A stretch of DNA of 64,000 bases from Diospyros lotus (GCF_014633365.1 NW_026267117.1:186001-250000); one strand, 5' to 3'; counted from the first letter of the stretch, positions 10,277-22,779 are shown. The notes: a model not told the origin generated them from the sequence alone. Numbers and translations: made by a program.

Positions 10277-11643
10277 TGATCGGGGCTGTCGAACACCGAT
10301 AGATTAGATGAATGATGATTCGGATTTGCAGTAGGGGTGCAACCCAAAGTTGTCTCCCAACGAACCTCAAACGGATCTGTCAAAACAAGGCTAAACGGGG
10401 GGGGGGGGGGAAGTTTTTGATGAATAACCGAAAACAAAATAAGCAAGAATACAATAAATCGAGATGCAATCAGTTGCAAACCAACCTTCTATCCCAGTTT
10501 TCATCGCCTTCTCAATAAACAATTTGTTTGGTTTTAATCCTCAAATCAAAAATCAGAAAAATCCTTTAACAACCGCCAAAGATTGGAAAGAAAACCAATA
10601 AACAGATTTCAGAAACCTCTTAGTTCAATCTATCAGTTTTGATTCCCCTTATTGCACAGATTCGAGACTGATTGAAATACCATCCAAACAGGTTGTTCTT
10701 GCTTCCAGTTAAAGCCTCAACCGAGCACAAAAACCTTGGATTCTCAAACAAAGACAATGCATGCATTCATCCAACCGGTATCAACACATACACAGATTTA
10801 AGAGAGAACAGAAACAAGAGAACAATAAAGTTAAAACTAAAAAATAGATTTCCATTAAAACCAAAGACTCAAACCAGGAACAAGGATGGTATTGCAACTG
10901 ATTACAGAATCCTTAGCCTTCCATCTTGACAAGAACAATGGAGAGAAGGAAAGTTGGCTACTGTTCACGCCTTCAAAAGAATACTCTTCTTTTATGGCCT
11001 CTTAAGGTGCTTAAGTAGAGCTTAAGGAGGAAACCCTAGGTTACTGCAACTTCACAGCCGATTTCGGATAGGTTAATGTGCGTTCTGGGCTTCGTCCTCT
11101 TCATAAGAATTGTATATCAGGAAGATTAAATGAATTTGGGCTTTTGAATCACTTGATTTAGCTATCGGACGCCCAAGATATGGCCTTTTAAAGAATCAGC
11201 ATCTGTGTAGCTTTCCTAATTTGACCCAACTTCCTAACCCTGACTTTGAAGTGCTATTTGAAGGCCCAAACGAACTCGGATTTGGACAAACCATACCATT
11301 CCAGAAAGCCCAAGAAGTCCTCTACAGTATCTCTGAAGACATCATCTTCATTATGGTATTTTATCTTGGCCAAAATACTGAAGGAAGTGCAGGAGGTTAA
11401 ATCTGCTAAAATTGCCCTTACTTCTCTATCTCCAATTTCCAAGATATCTCATTGCCATCAAGACGTCTCATGCCCCATCTCATGCTCCCATAGCCCTAAA
11501 CCTGAAAAAATAAAGTAAAATAGTGTGAAGCCCAATTCCTATAAAATAAAATGAAATAAAATCAAGATGAATAAAATGACACAACTAATGTGCAAAAAGA
11601 CTAAATATGAGGGCTAAATAATATGAAAATATGTGCTCTATCA
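10277..11643 (+). mobile_element. Solo LTR, 1367 bp, inserted in RNase H; possibly Tat/Athila-type gypsy
   Basis: It is bounded by the perfect 5-bp target duplication GGGAA (10272-10276 and 11644-11648). It starts TGATCGGGGCTGTCGAAC and ends GTGCTCTATCA, giving TGAT...ATCA ends. Removing it plus one duplication copy rejoins YLYGE-QFKIFADHKSL of RNase H in frame. No internal coding domain is present, so it is a solo LTR. It carries a run of about 14 G (10397-10410). By its termini I place it tentatively in the non-chromovirus Tat/Athila group; this is recollection of family style, not a search. Confidence 0.85.
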
Positions 11644-12060
11644 GGGAACAATTCAAAATTTTCGCAGACCACAAAAGTCTAAAATACATATTCTCCCAGA
11701 AAGAATTAAACATGTGACAAAGAAGATGGATGGAATATCAGAAAGATTATGATTGTGTCATTTCCTACCATCCAAGGAAGGCAAAAGTAGTGGCAGATGC
11801 CCTTAGTCGAAGGAGCTCGAAAATTTTGGCTAGCATGATGGTTAAAGAATGGAAAATGATTGACGAATTCAGTCACCTGACAGTAAGTGTCAAGTCGAAA
11901 CAAACCAAATGGTATTTGGCAAATCTAACAATCCAACCTAATGTGGTGAATCAGATCAAGTTAGCTCTCTAGACAAACACAAGAAGGAATCAGTGGACAG
12001 ACAAAAATGTTCAAGTGAAGGCACTTGAATTCAAGAACCGTAATAGTATACTTTAATTTC
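11644..12060 (+). pseudogene. Chromovirus 2: rest of RNase H and linker
   Basis: After the solo LTR the RNase H continues: [21 protein letters not shown], a stop at 11714-11716, [32 protein letters not shown]. The last block is the conserved end of gypsy RNase H. The linker to integrase ([14 protein letters not shown]) resembles that of chromovirus 1 ([14 protein letters not shown]), so both belong to the same clade. Confidence 0.85.
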
Positions 12061-13000
12061 AAGGAAGGACATATGTGCCAAGAGATCAAAACTTGAGGCA
12101 AATTATTTTGGGAGAAGCTCATTGAGCTACATACACCGTACATCCAGGGTCCACAAAGATGTACAAGGACCTTAGGGAAGTTTATTGGTGGCTAGGGATG
12201 AAAAAAGATGTGGCTCGGTATGTGGCATAATGTGATACTTGTCAACGCATCAAAATCAAACATTAGTGCCCAGGAGGATTACTATAACCTTTGGACATTC
12301 CTGAGTGGAAATGGGATCACATCACCAAGGATTTCACAACCAATCTACCTCCCAAAGGAATAGATGCTATCTGGGTGATAGTATATTGATTGACAAAAAT
12401 TAGCTCATTTCTTACCTATTAAGATAGGGCAGGCAATTCATAACTTAGCTCAACTGTACATTGAAGAAATCATTCGATTGTATGGAATCCCTGCATGGTA
12501 TCAGACCAAGACTCGCGATTTACATCAATATTTTAGAAAAGTTTCCACAAATGTATGGGAACGCAGTTGAAACTTAGCACTGCTTACCATCCCCAGATTG
12601 ATGGTCAGTCCGAGAGAACAATTTAGACTCTAGAAGACATGTTGAGAGCATGCGTTCTAGATTTCTCAAGAATTTGGGAGAAGCATCTTCCACTAGTAGA
12701 ATTCGCTTACAACAACGAGCACCATAGTAGTATTGGAATGACCCCCTACGAGGCATTATACGGGAAAAAATGCAAAACTCCACTATACTGGGTGGAAACA
12801 AGAGAAACAAGATTGATTGGACCCGAGATAGTTCAAACCACCACTGAAAAGATCAAGAGAATTCAGGAGAAAATGAGAACAAGTCAAAGTCATTAGAAGT
12901 CATATGCTGACCATCGAAGATGAAATTTGAAATTTCTAATTGGTGATAAATTATATTTGAAGGTCTCCCTATTCAAAATAGTGATTTGAGGGAAAAAGAA
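12061..13000 (+). pseudogene. Chromovirus 2: integrase, heavily decayed
   Basis: Recognisable pieces in order: the zinc finger region ([19 protein letters not shown] and CDTCQRIK), the core with DHITKDFTT (first Asp), AIWVIV, VSDQDSRFTS (second Asp, family SDRDPRF), HPQIDGQSERT (Glu), EDMLRACVLDFSRIWEKHLPLVEFAYNN, GMTPYEALYGKKCKTPLYW and GPEIVQTTTEKIKRIQEKM. Many stops and several frameshifts break it, more than in chromovirus 1, so this copy is probably older. Confidence 0.87.
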
Positions 13001-13375
13001 AGAAAAACTAAGCCCAAGATATATTGATCCATATGAAATTTTAGAGAAAATTGGATCAGTGGCTTACAAAATAACTTTACCTGTAGCATTATCAAATATC
13101 CACAATGTGTTCCGCGTGTCCTAATTGTAGAAGCACGAGCCCGATCCTACACAGGTTCTTCAAAATGAGACCATCGAGATACAAAATGATCTAACATACC
13201 CTGTAGAGCCAATTCAAATCTTAGATCAAAGCTATCAGGTCTTAAGGAACCTTGTCATTCCATTAGTAAAAGTGTTATGGAGAAACCACGATGAAGAAGA
13301 AGCCACCTGGGAACACAAGGAATAGATGAGAGTTTCTTAGCCACATCTATTTAGTCTTGAGAGTGAGTGATTTCG
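13001..13375 (+). pseudogene. Chromovirus 2: GPY motif and chromodomain
   Basis: A GPY/F-like segment (PRYIDPYEILEKIGSVAYKITLPVAL; the GPY glycine reads Asp) is followed by SNIHNVFRVS, KHEPDPTQV, and a chromodomain with DLTYPVEPIQILD, VLRNLVIPLVKVLWRNH and EEATWEHKE. Stops interrupt KE*MR and S*PHLF. The motif set matches Tekay/Del chromodomains. Confidence 0.85.
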
Positions 13376-13393
13376 AGGACGAAATTCCTTTTT

Positions 13394-13405
13394 AGAGGGA
13401 GAGAA
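13394..13405 (+). other. Polypurine tract of chromovirus 2
   Basis: AGAGGGAGAGAA immediately precedes the LTR start TGTAATACCC at 13406, the expected position of the plus-strand primer. Confidence 0.75.
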
Positions 13406-13510
13406 TGTAATACCCTGTATTTTATATCAGAGGTATTTAGAAATTGAGGAGTCAAAACTAGATTTATCAATGTTTTGGGTCTATGTGTAAAGATGCAAAA
13501 TTTACACTAT
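13406..13510 (+). mobile_element. Truncated 3' LTR of chromovirus 2
   Basis: The LTR starts TGTAATACCCTGTATT after the polypurine tract, but only about 100 bp is present before the sequence passes into satellite A (GTGTATTTAGTGTATC from about 13517). The right end is approximate. There is no TTACA end or target duplication here, so the junction reflects a deletion or rearrangement between the element and the satellite array. Confidence 0.7.
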
Positions 13511-13911
13511 CATCAGTGTATTTAGTGTATCAAAATGTCATCTTTCACCTAGATTTTGAATCGTTATCAACAAATTAATATACTTTAAGATATCATTGAT
13601 TGTAACAAAGTTGTCTTTTTCTTTTTTAATATCTATTATAGATGCATGGCTAACACTCAAGTTCCCAAAATTTTTTGAAATCAGAATTCAGAATTTCTTG
13701 AGTGTATTTAGTGTATCAAAATGTTTTCTTTCACCTAAACTTGGAATCGTCATCAGTAAATTAGTATACTTTGAGATATCGTTGATTGTAACAAAGTTGT
13801 CTCTTTCTTGTGTAAATTGTTCTACTACGGACCCATGGTAAAAACTCAAGTTTTTAAAACTCCTCGAAATCAGAATTTGGACTGTTTTGCGTGTATTTAG
13901 TGTATCAAAAT
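13511..13911 (+). repeat. Satellite A, block 1
   Basis: About two monomers of the roughly 187-bp satellite. Landmark words in each monomer, in order: GTGTATTTAGTGTATCAAAA, TTTCACCTAGATTTGGAATC, TTAGTATACTTTGAGATATC, GATTGTAACAAAGTT, GTTCTACTAT, CATGGCTAAAACTCAAGTTT and AGAATTTGGACTTTCTTGA. GTGTATTTAG occurs at about 13517, 13702 and 13891. The block stops at AAAAT, the target duplication of the next insertion, and continues in phase after it at 15241. Confidence 0.93.
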
Positions 13912-14212
13912 TGATATTTCACTCTTAGTAATAAAATAAGTTTTGATAATGACTGTATGAAAATCAATTTCTACTATGTGGATTATATGAATGAGAAAAT
14001 GAATTTTTAGTATATAAGCTTTGAAGCAAGATATGAAAACTTATAGAAGAAATATTGAGTATTGTTGAGAGTGATTTGAAAAACTTGCTTGTTGAGAGTG
14101 ATTTGTTTCAAAATATACTTTTGATAATCTCAACTTGCTTTAAAGATAATCAAAAAGAGTTTCTAACATAATCAATTAAGGATGTATTAATAATTCAAGA
14201 TTTTCTATAGAA

Positions 14213-14545
14213 TAGTCGACTATCAGGATCATTCTGTCGACTATGCTTCAAAATATTCGACTATTTTTTATGTTCTGTCGACTATTTAAGCATCTGTCGA
14301 CTATTTCAGCAACTGTCGACTATCGAGTAAAAATAGTCGACTATGCATTCTGATCTGTCGACTATTTTTGTTCATAAAATTCAAAAATTTCTTCTCATTT
14401 CAGCAACTGTCGACTATTCAAGTATGTCTGTCGACTATTGGATTTTTGCATTAAAAATAGTCGACTATCAGTATATGTCTGTCGACTATTCTTAATTTTA
14501 CTTGTAAAAATAGTTGACTAATCTTTTCTTCTGTCGACTATTATG
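14213..14545. repeat. Array of about 14 TCGACTAT palindromic words in LTR
   Basis: The word CTGTCGACTAT or its palindromic form ATAGTCGACTAT occurs about 14 times with uneven spacing of 19-52 bp. All but one keep TCGACTA; one reads TTGACTA (C to T). The cluster lies just upstream of the LTR TATA box, that is, in U3. Spacer sequences are not alike. This is not a CRISPR array. Confidence 0.85.
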
Positions 14546-14637
14546 TTTCACAGATTTTATAACGGCTAGTTTTTGGTGCATTAAATGCTCGCCAACCACC
14601 CACAACGGTCCAAATTTCAAACATACCCACCATCAAC

Positions 14638-14645
14638 TATAAATA
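14638..14645 (+). promoter_or_regulatory. TATA box of the SIRE-like LTR
   Basis: TATAAATA within CAACTATAAATAGGTGG, about 100 bp after the palindrome cluster and at mid-LTR, is the likely element promoter. Confidence 0.65.
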
Positions 14646-15240
14646 GGTGGTTGAAAATGCATTAAAGGCTGCTGAAAACATATTGGATATCTTAAATGAT
14701 CGTGCCTTCACTGTTACATTGAGCTTTAACTTTTCTCTCTGTATTTTCATTTAAGAGACTTTGATATTTTACTATTATATTACTTTTAAGCCTCGATCTT
14801 ACATTTAAAAGAGAGAGCTTGTAACTAAGAGTTGTAATCTTAGAATCTCCATTTCATTCTCTGTAAAAAAATTTTCCTAGCGGTAGCTAGAGGGCCCATT
14901 AAGTTGGGAGGTTGTAAGTTCCCTAGTCAAGGACTAGAGGACCTGCTCATATTGAGTAGGGGGTTTGAGAGTAAAGATTGGTTTTAAAATCCTTAGTTGA
15001 TAGCTAAGGTAGTGGACTAAGCTTGGAAAGCTGAACCACTATAAATACGTGTCCTCACTGCTTTCCATTTTTTTTTGCTTCCTTTGCATTTCTGTTTCTA
15101 CTAACTTTGAATGCTCATTGATAAAATTCTATATTTATTCTTCATTATTTGAAAGTATCTTTGCTTCTCAAAAGAATTTTTTTTAATTATACCAATTCAC
15201 CCCCCCTCTTGGTGTGTGTCACATAAGTTCAATTCTATCA

Positions 15241-16862
15241 AAAATGTCGTCTTTGACCTACATTTGGAAACGTTATCAGCAAATTAGTATACTTTGAGAT
15301 AACGTTGATTGTAACAAAGTTGTTTTTTTCTTATTTAAAGTGTTCTACTATAGATGCATGGCTGAAACTCAAGTTTCCAAAACTTTTTGATATTAGAATT
15401 TGGACTTTCTTAAGTGTATTTAGTGTCTCCAAATGTCATCTTTCACCTAGACTTGGAATCATTATAAGAAAAGAAGTATACTTTGAGATATCGTTGATTG
15501 TAACAAAGTTTGTCTTTTTCTTGTTTAAAGTGTTCTACTATGGGCCAATGGCTTAAACTCAAGTTTTCAAAACTTCCTAAAATTAGAATTTGGACTTTCT
15601 TCAGTGTATTTAGTGTATCAAAATGTCGACTTTCACCTAGACTTGACATCGTCATAAGAAAATTAGTACACTTCGAGATATCGTTGAATGTAACAATGTT
15701 GAGTCTTTCTTGTTTAAAGTGTTCTACTATGGACCCAAGGCTAAAACTCAACTTTCCAAAACTTCTTGAAAATTTGGACTTTCTTAAGTGTATTTAGTGT
15801 CTCAAAATGTCCTATTTCACCTAAACTTAGAATCGTCAAAAGCAAATAAGTCTATTTTGAGATATCGTTGATTGAACAAAGTTGTCTCTTTCTTGTTTAA
15901 AGTGTTATACTTGGACCCATGGTTAAAACTCAAGTTTTCAAAATTTCTTGGAATCATAATTTGGCTTTCTTGAGTGTATTTAGTGTATTAACATGTCATC
16001 TTCCTCCTAGATTTGGAATCGTCATAAGAAAATTGGTATACTTTGAGATTTTGTTGATTGTAACAAAGTTATTTTTACCCTGTTTAAAGTGTTCTACTAT
16101 AGATACATGGCTAAAACTCAAGTTTCCAAAATTTTTCGAGATTAGAAGTTGGACTTTCTTGAGTGTATTTAGTGTATCAAAATATCTTCTTTCACCTAAA
16201 TTTGGAATCGTTATCATCAAATTAGTATACTTTGAGATATCATTGATTGTAACAAAGTTGTCTCTTTCTTGTGTAAACTATTATACTATGGACCCATGGC
16301 AAAAACTCAAGTTTTGAAAACTTCTCGAAATCAGAATTTGGACTTTGTTGAGTTTATTTAGTGTATCAAAATATCGTCTTTCACCTAGATTTGGAATCGT
16401 CATAAGCAAATTGGTATACTTTGAGATATTGTTGATTGTAACAAACTTATTTTTTTTCTATTTAGAGTGTTATGCTATAGATACATGGCTAAAACTCAAA
16501 TTTCCAAAACTTTTCGAAATCAAAAGTTGGACTTTCTTGAGTATATTTAGTGTATCAAAAAGTCCTCTTTCACCTAGATTTGGAATCATCATAAGTAAAT
16601 TAGTATACATTGAGATATCATTGATTGTAAAAAAGTTATCTCTTTTGTGTTTAAAGTGTTCTACTATGGACCCATGGCTAAAACTCAAGTTTTCAAAATT
16701 TTTCGAAATCAGAATTTGGACTTTCTTCAGTGTATTTAGTGTATCAAAATATTCTTTCACCTAGAGTTAGAATCGTCATAAGACAATTAGTATACTTCAA
16801 GATATCGTTGATTGTAACAAAGTTATCGCTTTCTTATTTAAAGTGTTCTACTTGGACCTATG
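15241..16862 (+). repeat. Satellite A, block 2
   Basis: About 8.7 monomers of satellite A, all in the same orientation. Two monomer types are seen. One has a T-rich stretch then CTATAGATGCATGG; the other has GTCTCTTTCTTG then CTATGGACCCATGG. The order is partly alternating (1-2-2-2-1-2-1-2-2), suggesting a decayed dimeric unit of about 374 bp. Short frames in this block are shadows of the repeat and not genes. Confidence 0.93.
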
Positions 16863-16956
16863 TGTAAGCCCTAGTATTTTGAGAATAATAATAATTAATT
16901 TTGTATTTAAAATATTTTTTGACATCAATTAGAAATTATAATTGAGAAAACTAATG

Positions 16957-17530
16957 GACTTAGAGTTAGTGGGCTAACTTGAAAAATGAAATGTTAAGTA
17001 AATGGGCTTAGAGTTAGTAGGTTAAGTTAAAAAAAAAAAAAATGTTAGGTAAATGAGCTTAGAATTAGTGGGCTAAATTGAAAAAAAAATGCTAATTAAA
17101 TGGGTTTATAGTTAGTGGGCTAAGTTGAGAAATGAAAGGTTAAGTAAATGGGCTTAGAGTTAGTAGGCTAAGAAAGTGGGCTTAAATTTATGGACTAAAT
17201 GAAAGAATAGTCCATTCAAAATAAGATTTAGTTGAAAAATAATTAAAGAAAAAAATAATTAAAGATAGTGGGTGAAATAATGGAGAAATGTGGAGACAAA
17301 GTAGAGTGTGGACAAATAATCAAAGATAATGAGTGAATTAATGGAGAAATGTGGGAGACAAAATATGGTGTGAACAAATAATCAAAGATAATGGGTGAAT
17401 TAATGGAGAAATGTGGGAGACAAAGTAGAATGTGGCCAAATAATCAAAGATAATGGGTGAATTAATGGAGAAATGTGGAAGATAAAGTAATGTATGGACA
17501 AATAATTAAAGATTATGAGTGAGATTTAGT
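16957..17530 (+). repeat. Two adjacent minisatellites of about 60 and 62 bp in U3
   Basis: From about 16957 to 17190 roughly five copies contain GGGCTTAGAGTTAGTGGGCT plus AAATGTTAAGTAAAT. From about 17268 to 17530 four to five copies contain GGAGAAATGTGGGAGACAAA plus AAATAATCAAAGATAATG, spaced 61-62 bp (17317, 17379, 17441, 17502). The two units are different sequences of nearly the same length. Confidence 0.85.
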
Positions 17531-17608
17531 GGGAAATAATTTTAAAAAAATGATAAAATAATAAAAGATAGTGTATCACTACAAATATACTAAACTTAAT
17601 TCAACCTC

Positions 17609-17616
17609 TATAAATA
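17609..17616 (+). promoter_or_regulatory. TATA box of the 16863 LTR
   Basis: TATAAATA within CCTCTATAAATAGAGG, a near-perfect dyad, directly downstream of the two minisatellites. Confidence 0.7.
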
Positions 17617-18586
17617 GAGGAAACTTGAAAGGTTAGAGGACTTGAATTAGAAAAAGAAGCGTTGTAAGAAAGAAGGATTTGAGAGTAAGAGAGAGATTTG
17701 AGAAAGAGAAAGAAAGAATATAGAGAAAAATACCAAAAATTTCTAGAAAAATCCTATAGGTTGGGTTTAGTAGTTCGTGTGAAAATTTGTGGCAAAAAGC
17801 ATTGTTGGATTCGCAAACTAAGACTTCATCGCAGTATAAAAGAATACCGAATCACTCCGCGAGAAGGTAAGTTGTCTTCAAAAATTTCTTTAAAAATTCC
17901 AAAAATATTAAAATGATATTCTAGAATTTTTTATGGTGAAATTGGAAGAGAAATGCATGATTAATAGTTATTATGGATTTTTGAGGCAATATATGCTTGA
18001 AAATCAAAGGGAAAATGAGAAATAAATAGAACATAGATTTTAAAATTATGAGAAAATTTTCAGGGCTTAGGAATATTATTTTAGGAATTATTGTGAAGAG
18101 AAATTGAGAAAATTTTATGAGAAAGTATTTATTTCATAAGCTTGAGAAAATAATAGGAGGAAATTGGAGAAATTAGAAAAATTAGAGAAAAATTAGAAAT
18201 CTAATTTTCTTAAGTAATTATGGTGTTAGGGTACGTCAAGGTTCATAATTGAGTACAATTGGAAGTCCGACGCAAATTTTGAGGCAAAATTACGTTAGGG
18301 GCAAAATTATCTTTTTACAAGGTAAGTGGTACTTCCTTACTAGACCGAGTTTTATGATCTTATCATGTTGTCATGCCTTATTATAAGTATGTCATGTAGA
18401 TTGCATTTTACATGTTTTGATTTATGAAATATGCGTATGAGTATGATGAGATTCACAATCATACGTTGCATGGGTTTGGGATTAGGTATTGGCGTCGTTG
18501 CTTTGCCAATAGTGCACCCATACACCCCGGTCTGGCAGGGAGACTGGAAAAATGGCAGGTAATCTTAAGGTGTAGTCGACCCAAAC

Positions 18587-20072
18587 TGTAGGATCATGAA
18601 CGAGGATCAAAAGCATGCAACGGAAGCGTTTTAAAATAAAAACGATCCTCGTATTGGTTAGAGTCTAGGAGACTTACTTTTACGGCGGATTACCGGACGG
18701 AATAGAGCGATGGGAGCTTCTTCGCGTGGAGGAGACGACGGCTGTCCTGCTAGCCTTCGGCTCCGTCGCATCAGAACTCAAACGCCCCCTTTCGATCTTC
18801 CGGAGTATGACTCGAACTCGTGGCCTCTCTTCGGTGAAGAAGAATGAAAAACGACTTAGATGAAAAACAACTAAAGAGAGATATATATAGGGAGAACCCT
18901 AGGGTTAAAACCCTAGTGGGCCAAACCCTAATGGGCCAAGATCTTTTAATTAATTTTCTAATTGGGTTAGCCCAATTAATTAATTAAAACCCTAATGAAC
19001 TATTATTTTATTTTAGCCCAATGGACCATTCTAAATAAAATAACTCTCTCTTAATGTAATTCATCCAACAAGCCAAATGTATTAAAAATACATGAGTTAC
19101 ATCGAGCTACCCCGGGGACCAAAAGACAAATTATTCACGGCTGCTAAAATGACCAAAATATCCCTGCTACCTAGTAGCTATATTTTTGTCATTCTAAGTG
19201 TTCCAACTATCACCATATGGTAACACTGACCCCACGAATAATTTTGCATATGCCATGTCTTTGACCTACTAGTGTAATGACGAAAATACCCCTCTGCGTA
19301 ACACCCATCATTTAGAAAGGAATAATGTACTAACACCTTTCTAAATGACTTCTACCATCCTTAGATCACTAGTCCAATAATCCGTGACTTACTCGAATGT
19401 ACTTGCTTATCACTGGGAGCTACCCAGAAGCACACACTCTTAAGTCACGTTCCCAGGGCCCTGGATTATTCGATTATTCTTGGACAATCACAAGGGGGTG
19501 AATCACAGAAACTATCTTGTAATAGTCTGTCTTAGCTAATTAGAAACCATACTCCCAACTCAAAAAGATATTGATCTTTGATAGACCTCACTTACAATGA
19601 ATCCAAGAATATAGATCTAGGTTCACTAGACCACCAACTAATACTCAAGTATTAGAGTACTCGTCCACGTAGTAGCAGTGATAGACTAGCTCCATGATAA
19701 TTAGTACTTTGTCATTAGCTTCTATCACAGGTCCACTCTACGCATTCCAAATGCGCTTGTACAATTAGAGTAAACGGACTGTTTACTGGCTAAGGCAAGC
19801 CATCCTCCATTAGGATCTATTGCACAATGATCTTATCATGATAGAATGCCCAGTTCTATCAAAAGATCAAGAGTTATATTTTCTTGCTTATTAAGTACCC
19901 ATGATTCATGCCTAACTGTGAAGAACGACCCATCACATGAATCACTTACTTGATAGCATGGACACCTTTCCAACAATTAAATGCAAATAATATATGTGCC
20001 ATAAACTGAATAAAAGAAACATCATTACCATAAATTAAACAAAACGTGTCTTTAGGGCATACATTTCCAACA
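18587..20072 (-). mobile_element. Solo LTR, Ty1/copia, 1486 bp, minus strand, nested
   Basis: The perfect 5-bp duplication CAAAC lies at 18582-18586 and 20073-20077. On the minus strand it starts TGTTGGAAATGTATGCCC and ends TCATGATCCTACA, a style common among plant copia LTRs; ACGCTTCCGTTGCATGC lies near its 3' end. An AT-rich TATATATA lies at about 18881-18890. No coding domain is present. It sits inside the gypsy solo LTR 16863-20616 and so inserted later. Its intact duplication, against the mutated one of its host, agrees with that order. Confidence 0.87.
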
Positions 20073-20616
20073 CAAACATGAGAGTTATGATGTTATGTGC
20101 ATTGCATACATACATGAGCATTAAATGTTTTGTTTCCCCTTACTTAAATGATTCATCATCTAACTTGGGCTTTGCTCCTGGAATATTCAAACGTTCTAAA
20201 TGGAGATTGTAGTAGAAACGAGGATGAATGAGACATGAAATGACACTTAGCAAAGTGAATGATGAGTTGTATGATTAGTTGAATGTATGTTATATAGCTC
20301 ATGTATTTAAATTCTACTACTTCGAATTCTGAACCCTATTTAAGGTTAATGTTAGTTGAGAACTTATGTTATTTATTAAGAAATGTTGAGAAATTTATAT
20401 TCTCGAGATGTAAGCACTGAATTATGATTAATGTTATGATGTTAGGTTCGATTCTTGCTTCCGCATTTGATATTTATGATGATTCTCCTTGGAGATAAAT
20501 GAATGGAGTTTTTAGGATTTATTTAAAGAGTGATATGATTTAGCAATAGTTTTAAGAAAAACAAATTATCCCAGAATTGTTCTAAGTTATAACGTGCTCA
20601 GAAACGGGGCGTTACA

Positions 20617-21753
20617 CCATGGCTAAAACTCAAGTTCCCAAAACTTCTTGTAATCAAAATTTGAACTATCTTGAGTGTATTTAGTGTATCAAAACGTCAT
20701 CTTTCACCTAGATTTGGAATCATTATCAACAAATTAGTATACTTTGAGATATTATTGATTGAAACAAATTTGTCTTTTCCTTGTTTAAAGTGTTCTACAA
20801 TAGATGCATGGCTAAAACTCAAGTTCCCAAAATTTACTAAAATCAAAATTTGGACTTTTTTGAGTGTATTTAGTGTATCAAAAAGTCATCTTTCACCTAG
20901 ATTTGGAATTTTCAAAAGGAAATAAGTCTACTTTGAGATATCATTGATTGAACAAAGTTTTTTATTCCTTGTTTCAACTATTCTACTATGGACCCACGGC
21001 TAAAACTGAAGATTATAAAATTTCTCAAAATCAGAATTTGAACTTTCTTGAGTGTATTTAGTATATCAAACTGTCGTCTTTCACTTAGATTTAGAATCGT
21101 CATCAATTAATTAATATACTATTAGATATCCTTGATTGTAACAAAGTTAGTTTTTTCTTGTTTAAAGTGTTCTCCTATAGGTGAATGGCAAAAACTCATG
21201 CTCCCACAACCTTTAGAAATCAGAATTTGGACATTCTTGAGTGTATTTAGTGTACCAAAATGTCATCTTTCACCTATATTTGGAATCATCAAAAGCAAAT
21301 AAGTCTATTTTGAGATATTGTTGATTGAACAAAGTTGTCTCTTTCTAGTTTAAAGTGTTTTACTATGGACCTATGGTTAAAACTCAAGTTTTCAAAACTT
21401 TCCGAAATCATAATTTTGGACTTTTTAGAGTGTATTTAGTGTATCAAAATGTCGTCTTTCACCTAGATTTGAAATCATCAGTAGGAAATTGGCATACTTT
21501 GAGATATTGTTGATTGTAACCAACTTATTTTTTTCCTGTTTAAAGTGTTCTACTATTGATGTATGGCTAAAACTCAAGTTTCCAAAACTTTTCGAAATTA
21601 GAAGTTAGATTTTCTTATGTGTATTTAGTGTATCAAATAGTCAACTTCCACTTAGATTTGGAATTGTCATAAGCAAATTGGTACACTTTCAGATATTGTT
21701 CAATGTAACAAAGTTATTTTTTTCCTGTTTAAAGGGTTCTACTATAGATGCAT
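20617..21753 (+). repeat. Satellite A, block 3
   Basis: About six monomers continuing in phase from block 2. The T-rich/GATGCATGG type and the CTCTTTC/GGACC type alternate over the first five (1-2-1-2-1), followed by another type 1. The block ends at TGCAT, the target duplication of the next insertion. Confidence 0.92.
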
Positions 21754-22779
21754 TGTCAAACCCCGTTTTGGCATAAGGTTGCCACATGATTTCAGTGAGA
21801 TTAAAATACCAAAAAGTGGGTTTAATAGTAAAATGAGTTATCAAATCGACTGTAGGGAATGCCCCAAAGTATAATTGGCTATGAAAAATGATATGATCTC
21901 GATAAGCGTTCCAAAATAGGATTTATGAAAGTAAAAGAAATTTGAATTGAGATTGTTTTCGGTACAGCTAAAATACAGTTTCGTTTTAGGCTAAAATACC
22001 AAATTATCGTAAGAGACTTCCGGGAAATCAACGGAACCCTAGGGGGCTCTGGTTTTTCGTAAGGATCAATCCTTTAGTGGTTTCGAGATGAAATGATAGG
22101 CCGGTGAGGATGCCAGGGTGAAATCGGCATGAACGAGTAACTTTGAAGTTATTAATTATGGATTTAATGTATCGTAACGCAAATTAATTTGTCGTTTGAG
22201 GATAAAATTGGAATTAGGGAATTGACCAAGTGAAATAGAGATCAAAAGTGGGATTTAAATGTATAATTTTTTATTATTATAATATAATATATAATGTTAT
22301 ATATATGTATATATATTAGCTGTGCGTGTGTGTGCTGTGTGTGCGTAAGAAGGAATGCGAATGGAGGTGTTGGGGGCAGATTTGCGGCTTGATGGATTTG
22401 GATGTGTGTGCGGATGTGCTGAAGGAAGCTTCGGGGAAGCCTCATGGCCGATGCAAGTGGATATATCTATATATATATATATATTTATAAGAATGGAAAT
22501 GGAAGCAGGGCCGAGAGCTGGCTGAGGGAGAGAGAAAGCTTGGGCGAGCTAATGCGAGCAAGATCGAGAGAGAGAGAAAGAGAAAGAGAGAGCTGGGTGT
22601 GGTGGCAGCCATGGCTGCGGGTAGCAAGCGGCCATGGCCGCGAGGCTGCTGTTGCAGCAGCCGCGAGTAGAGCCGAGCGAGCAGGGGCAGCCGGTGACGG
22701 TGGCGCGAAGGCCAGTTGCGGAGGCGACGCGAGTGGCGGCCGAAGGCAGTGGTGCGTGGTGGAGGAAGGCAGCAGGCGG

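Larger units (their letters stand above)
13912..15240 (+). mobile_element. Solo LTR, Ty1/copia SIRE-like, 1329 bp
   Basis: It is bounded by the perfect 5-bp duplication AAAAT (13907-13911, 15241-15245). Ends are TGATATTTCACTC and AATTCTATCA. Near the 3' end it has CAATTCACCCCCCCTCTTGG-type sequence, which I associate with SIRE-like copia LTRs. It holds a cluster of TCGACTAT palindromes (14213-14545) and a TATA box (14638-14645). No coding domain is present, so it is a solo LTR. The family name is an inference from the C-rich tail. Confidence 0.85.
16863..20616 (+). mobile_element. Solo LTR, Ty3/gypsy (Tekay/Del-like), about 2.26 kb net, with nested copia LTR
   Basis: Ends are TGTAAGCCCTAG and ACGGGGCGTTACA. 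The flanking duplication is imperfect: CTATG (16858-16862) and CCATG (20617-20621), one C-to-T change. Removing it restores the satellite word GGACCCATGGCTAAAACTC. Contents: two minisatellites in U3 (16957-17530), a TATA box (17609-17616), the shared block CATCTAACTTGGG / CCTGGAATATTCAAACG (about 20155-20200) and GGTTCGATTC (20445-20454). A 1486-bp copia LTR sits at 18587-20072. No pol sequence is present, so it is a solo LTR. Confidence 0.88.

Noticed and set aside
14213..14545. Short regularly appearing repeats resembling a CRISPR array
   Set aside because: Spacing is irregular, the words are short palindromes in a plant LTR, and no cas gene or prokaryotic context exists.
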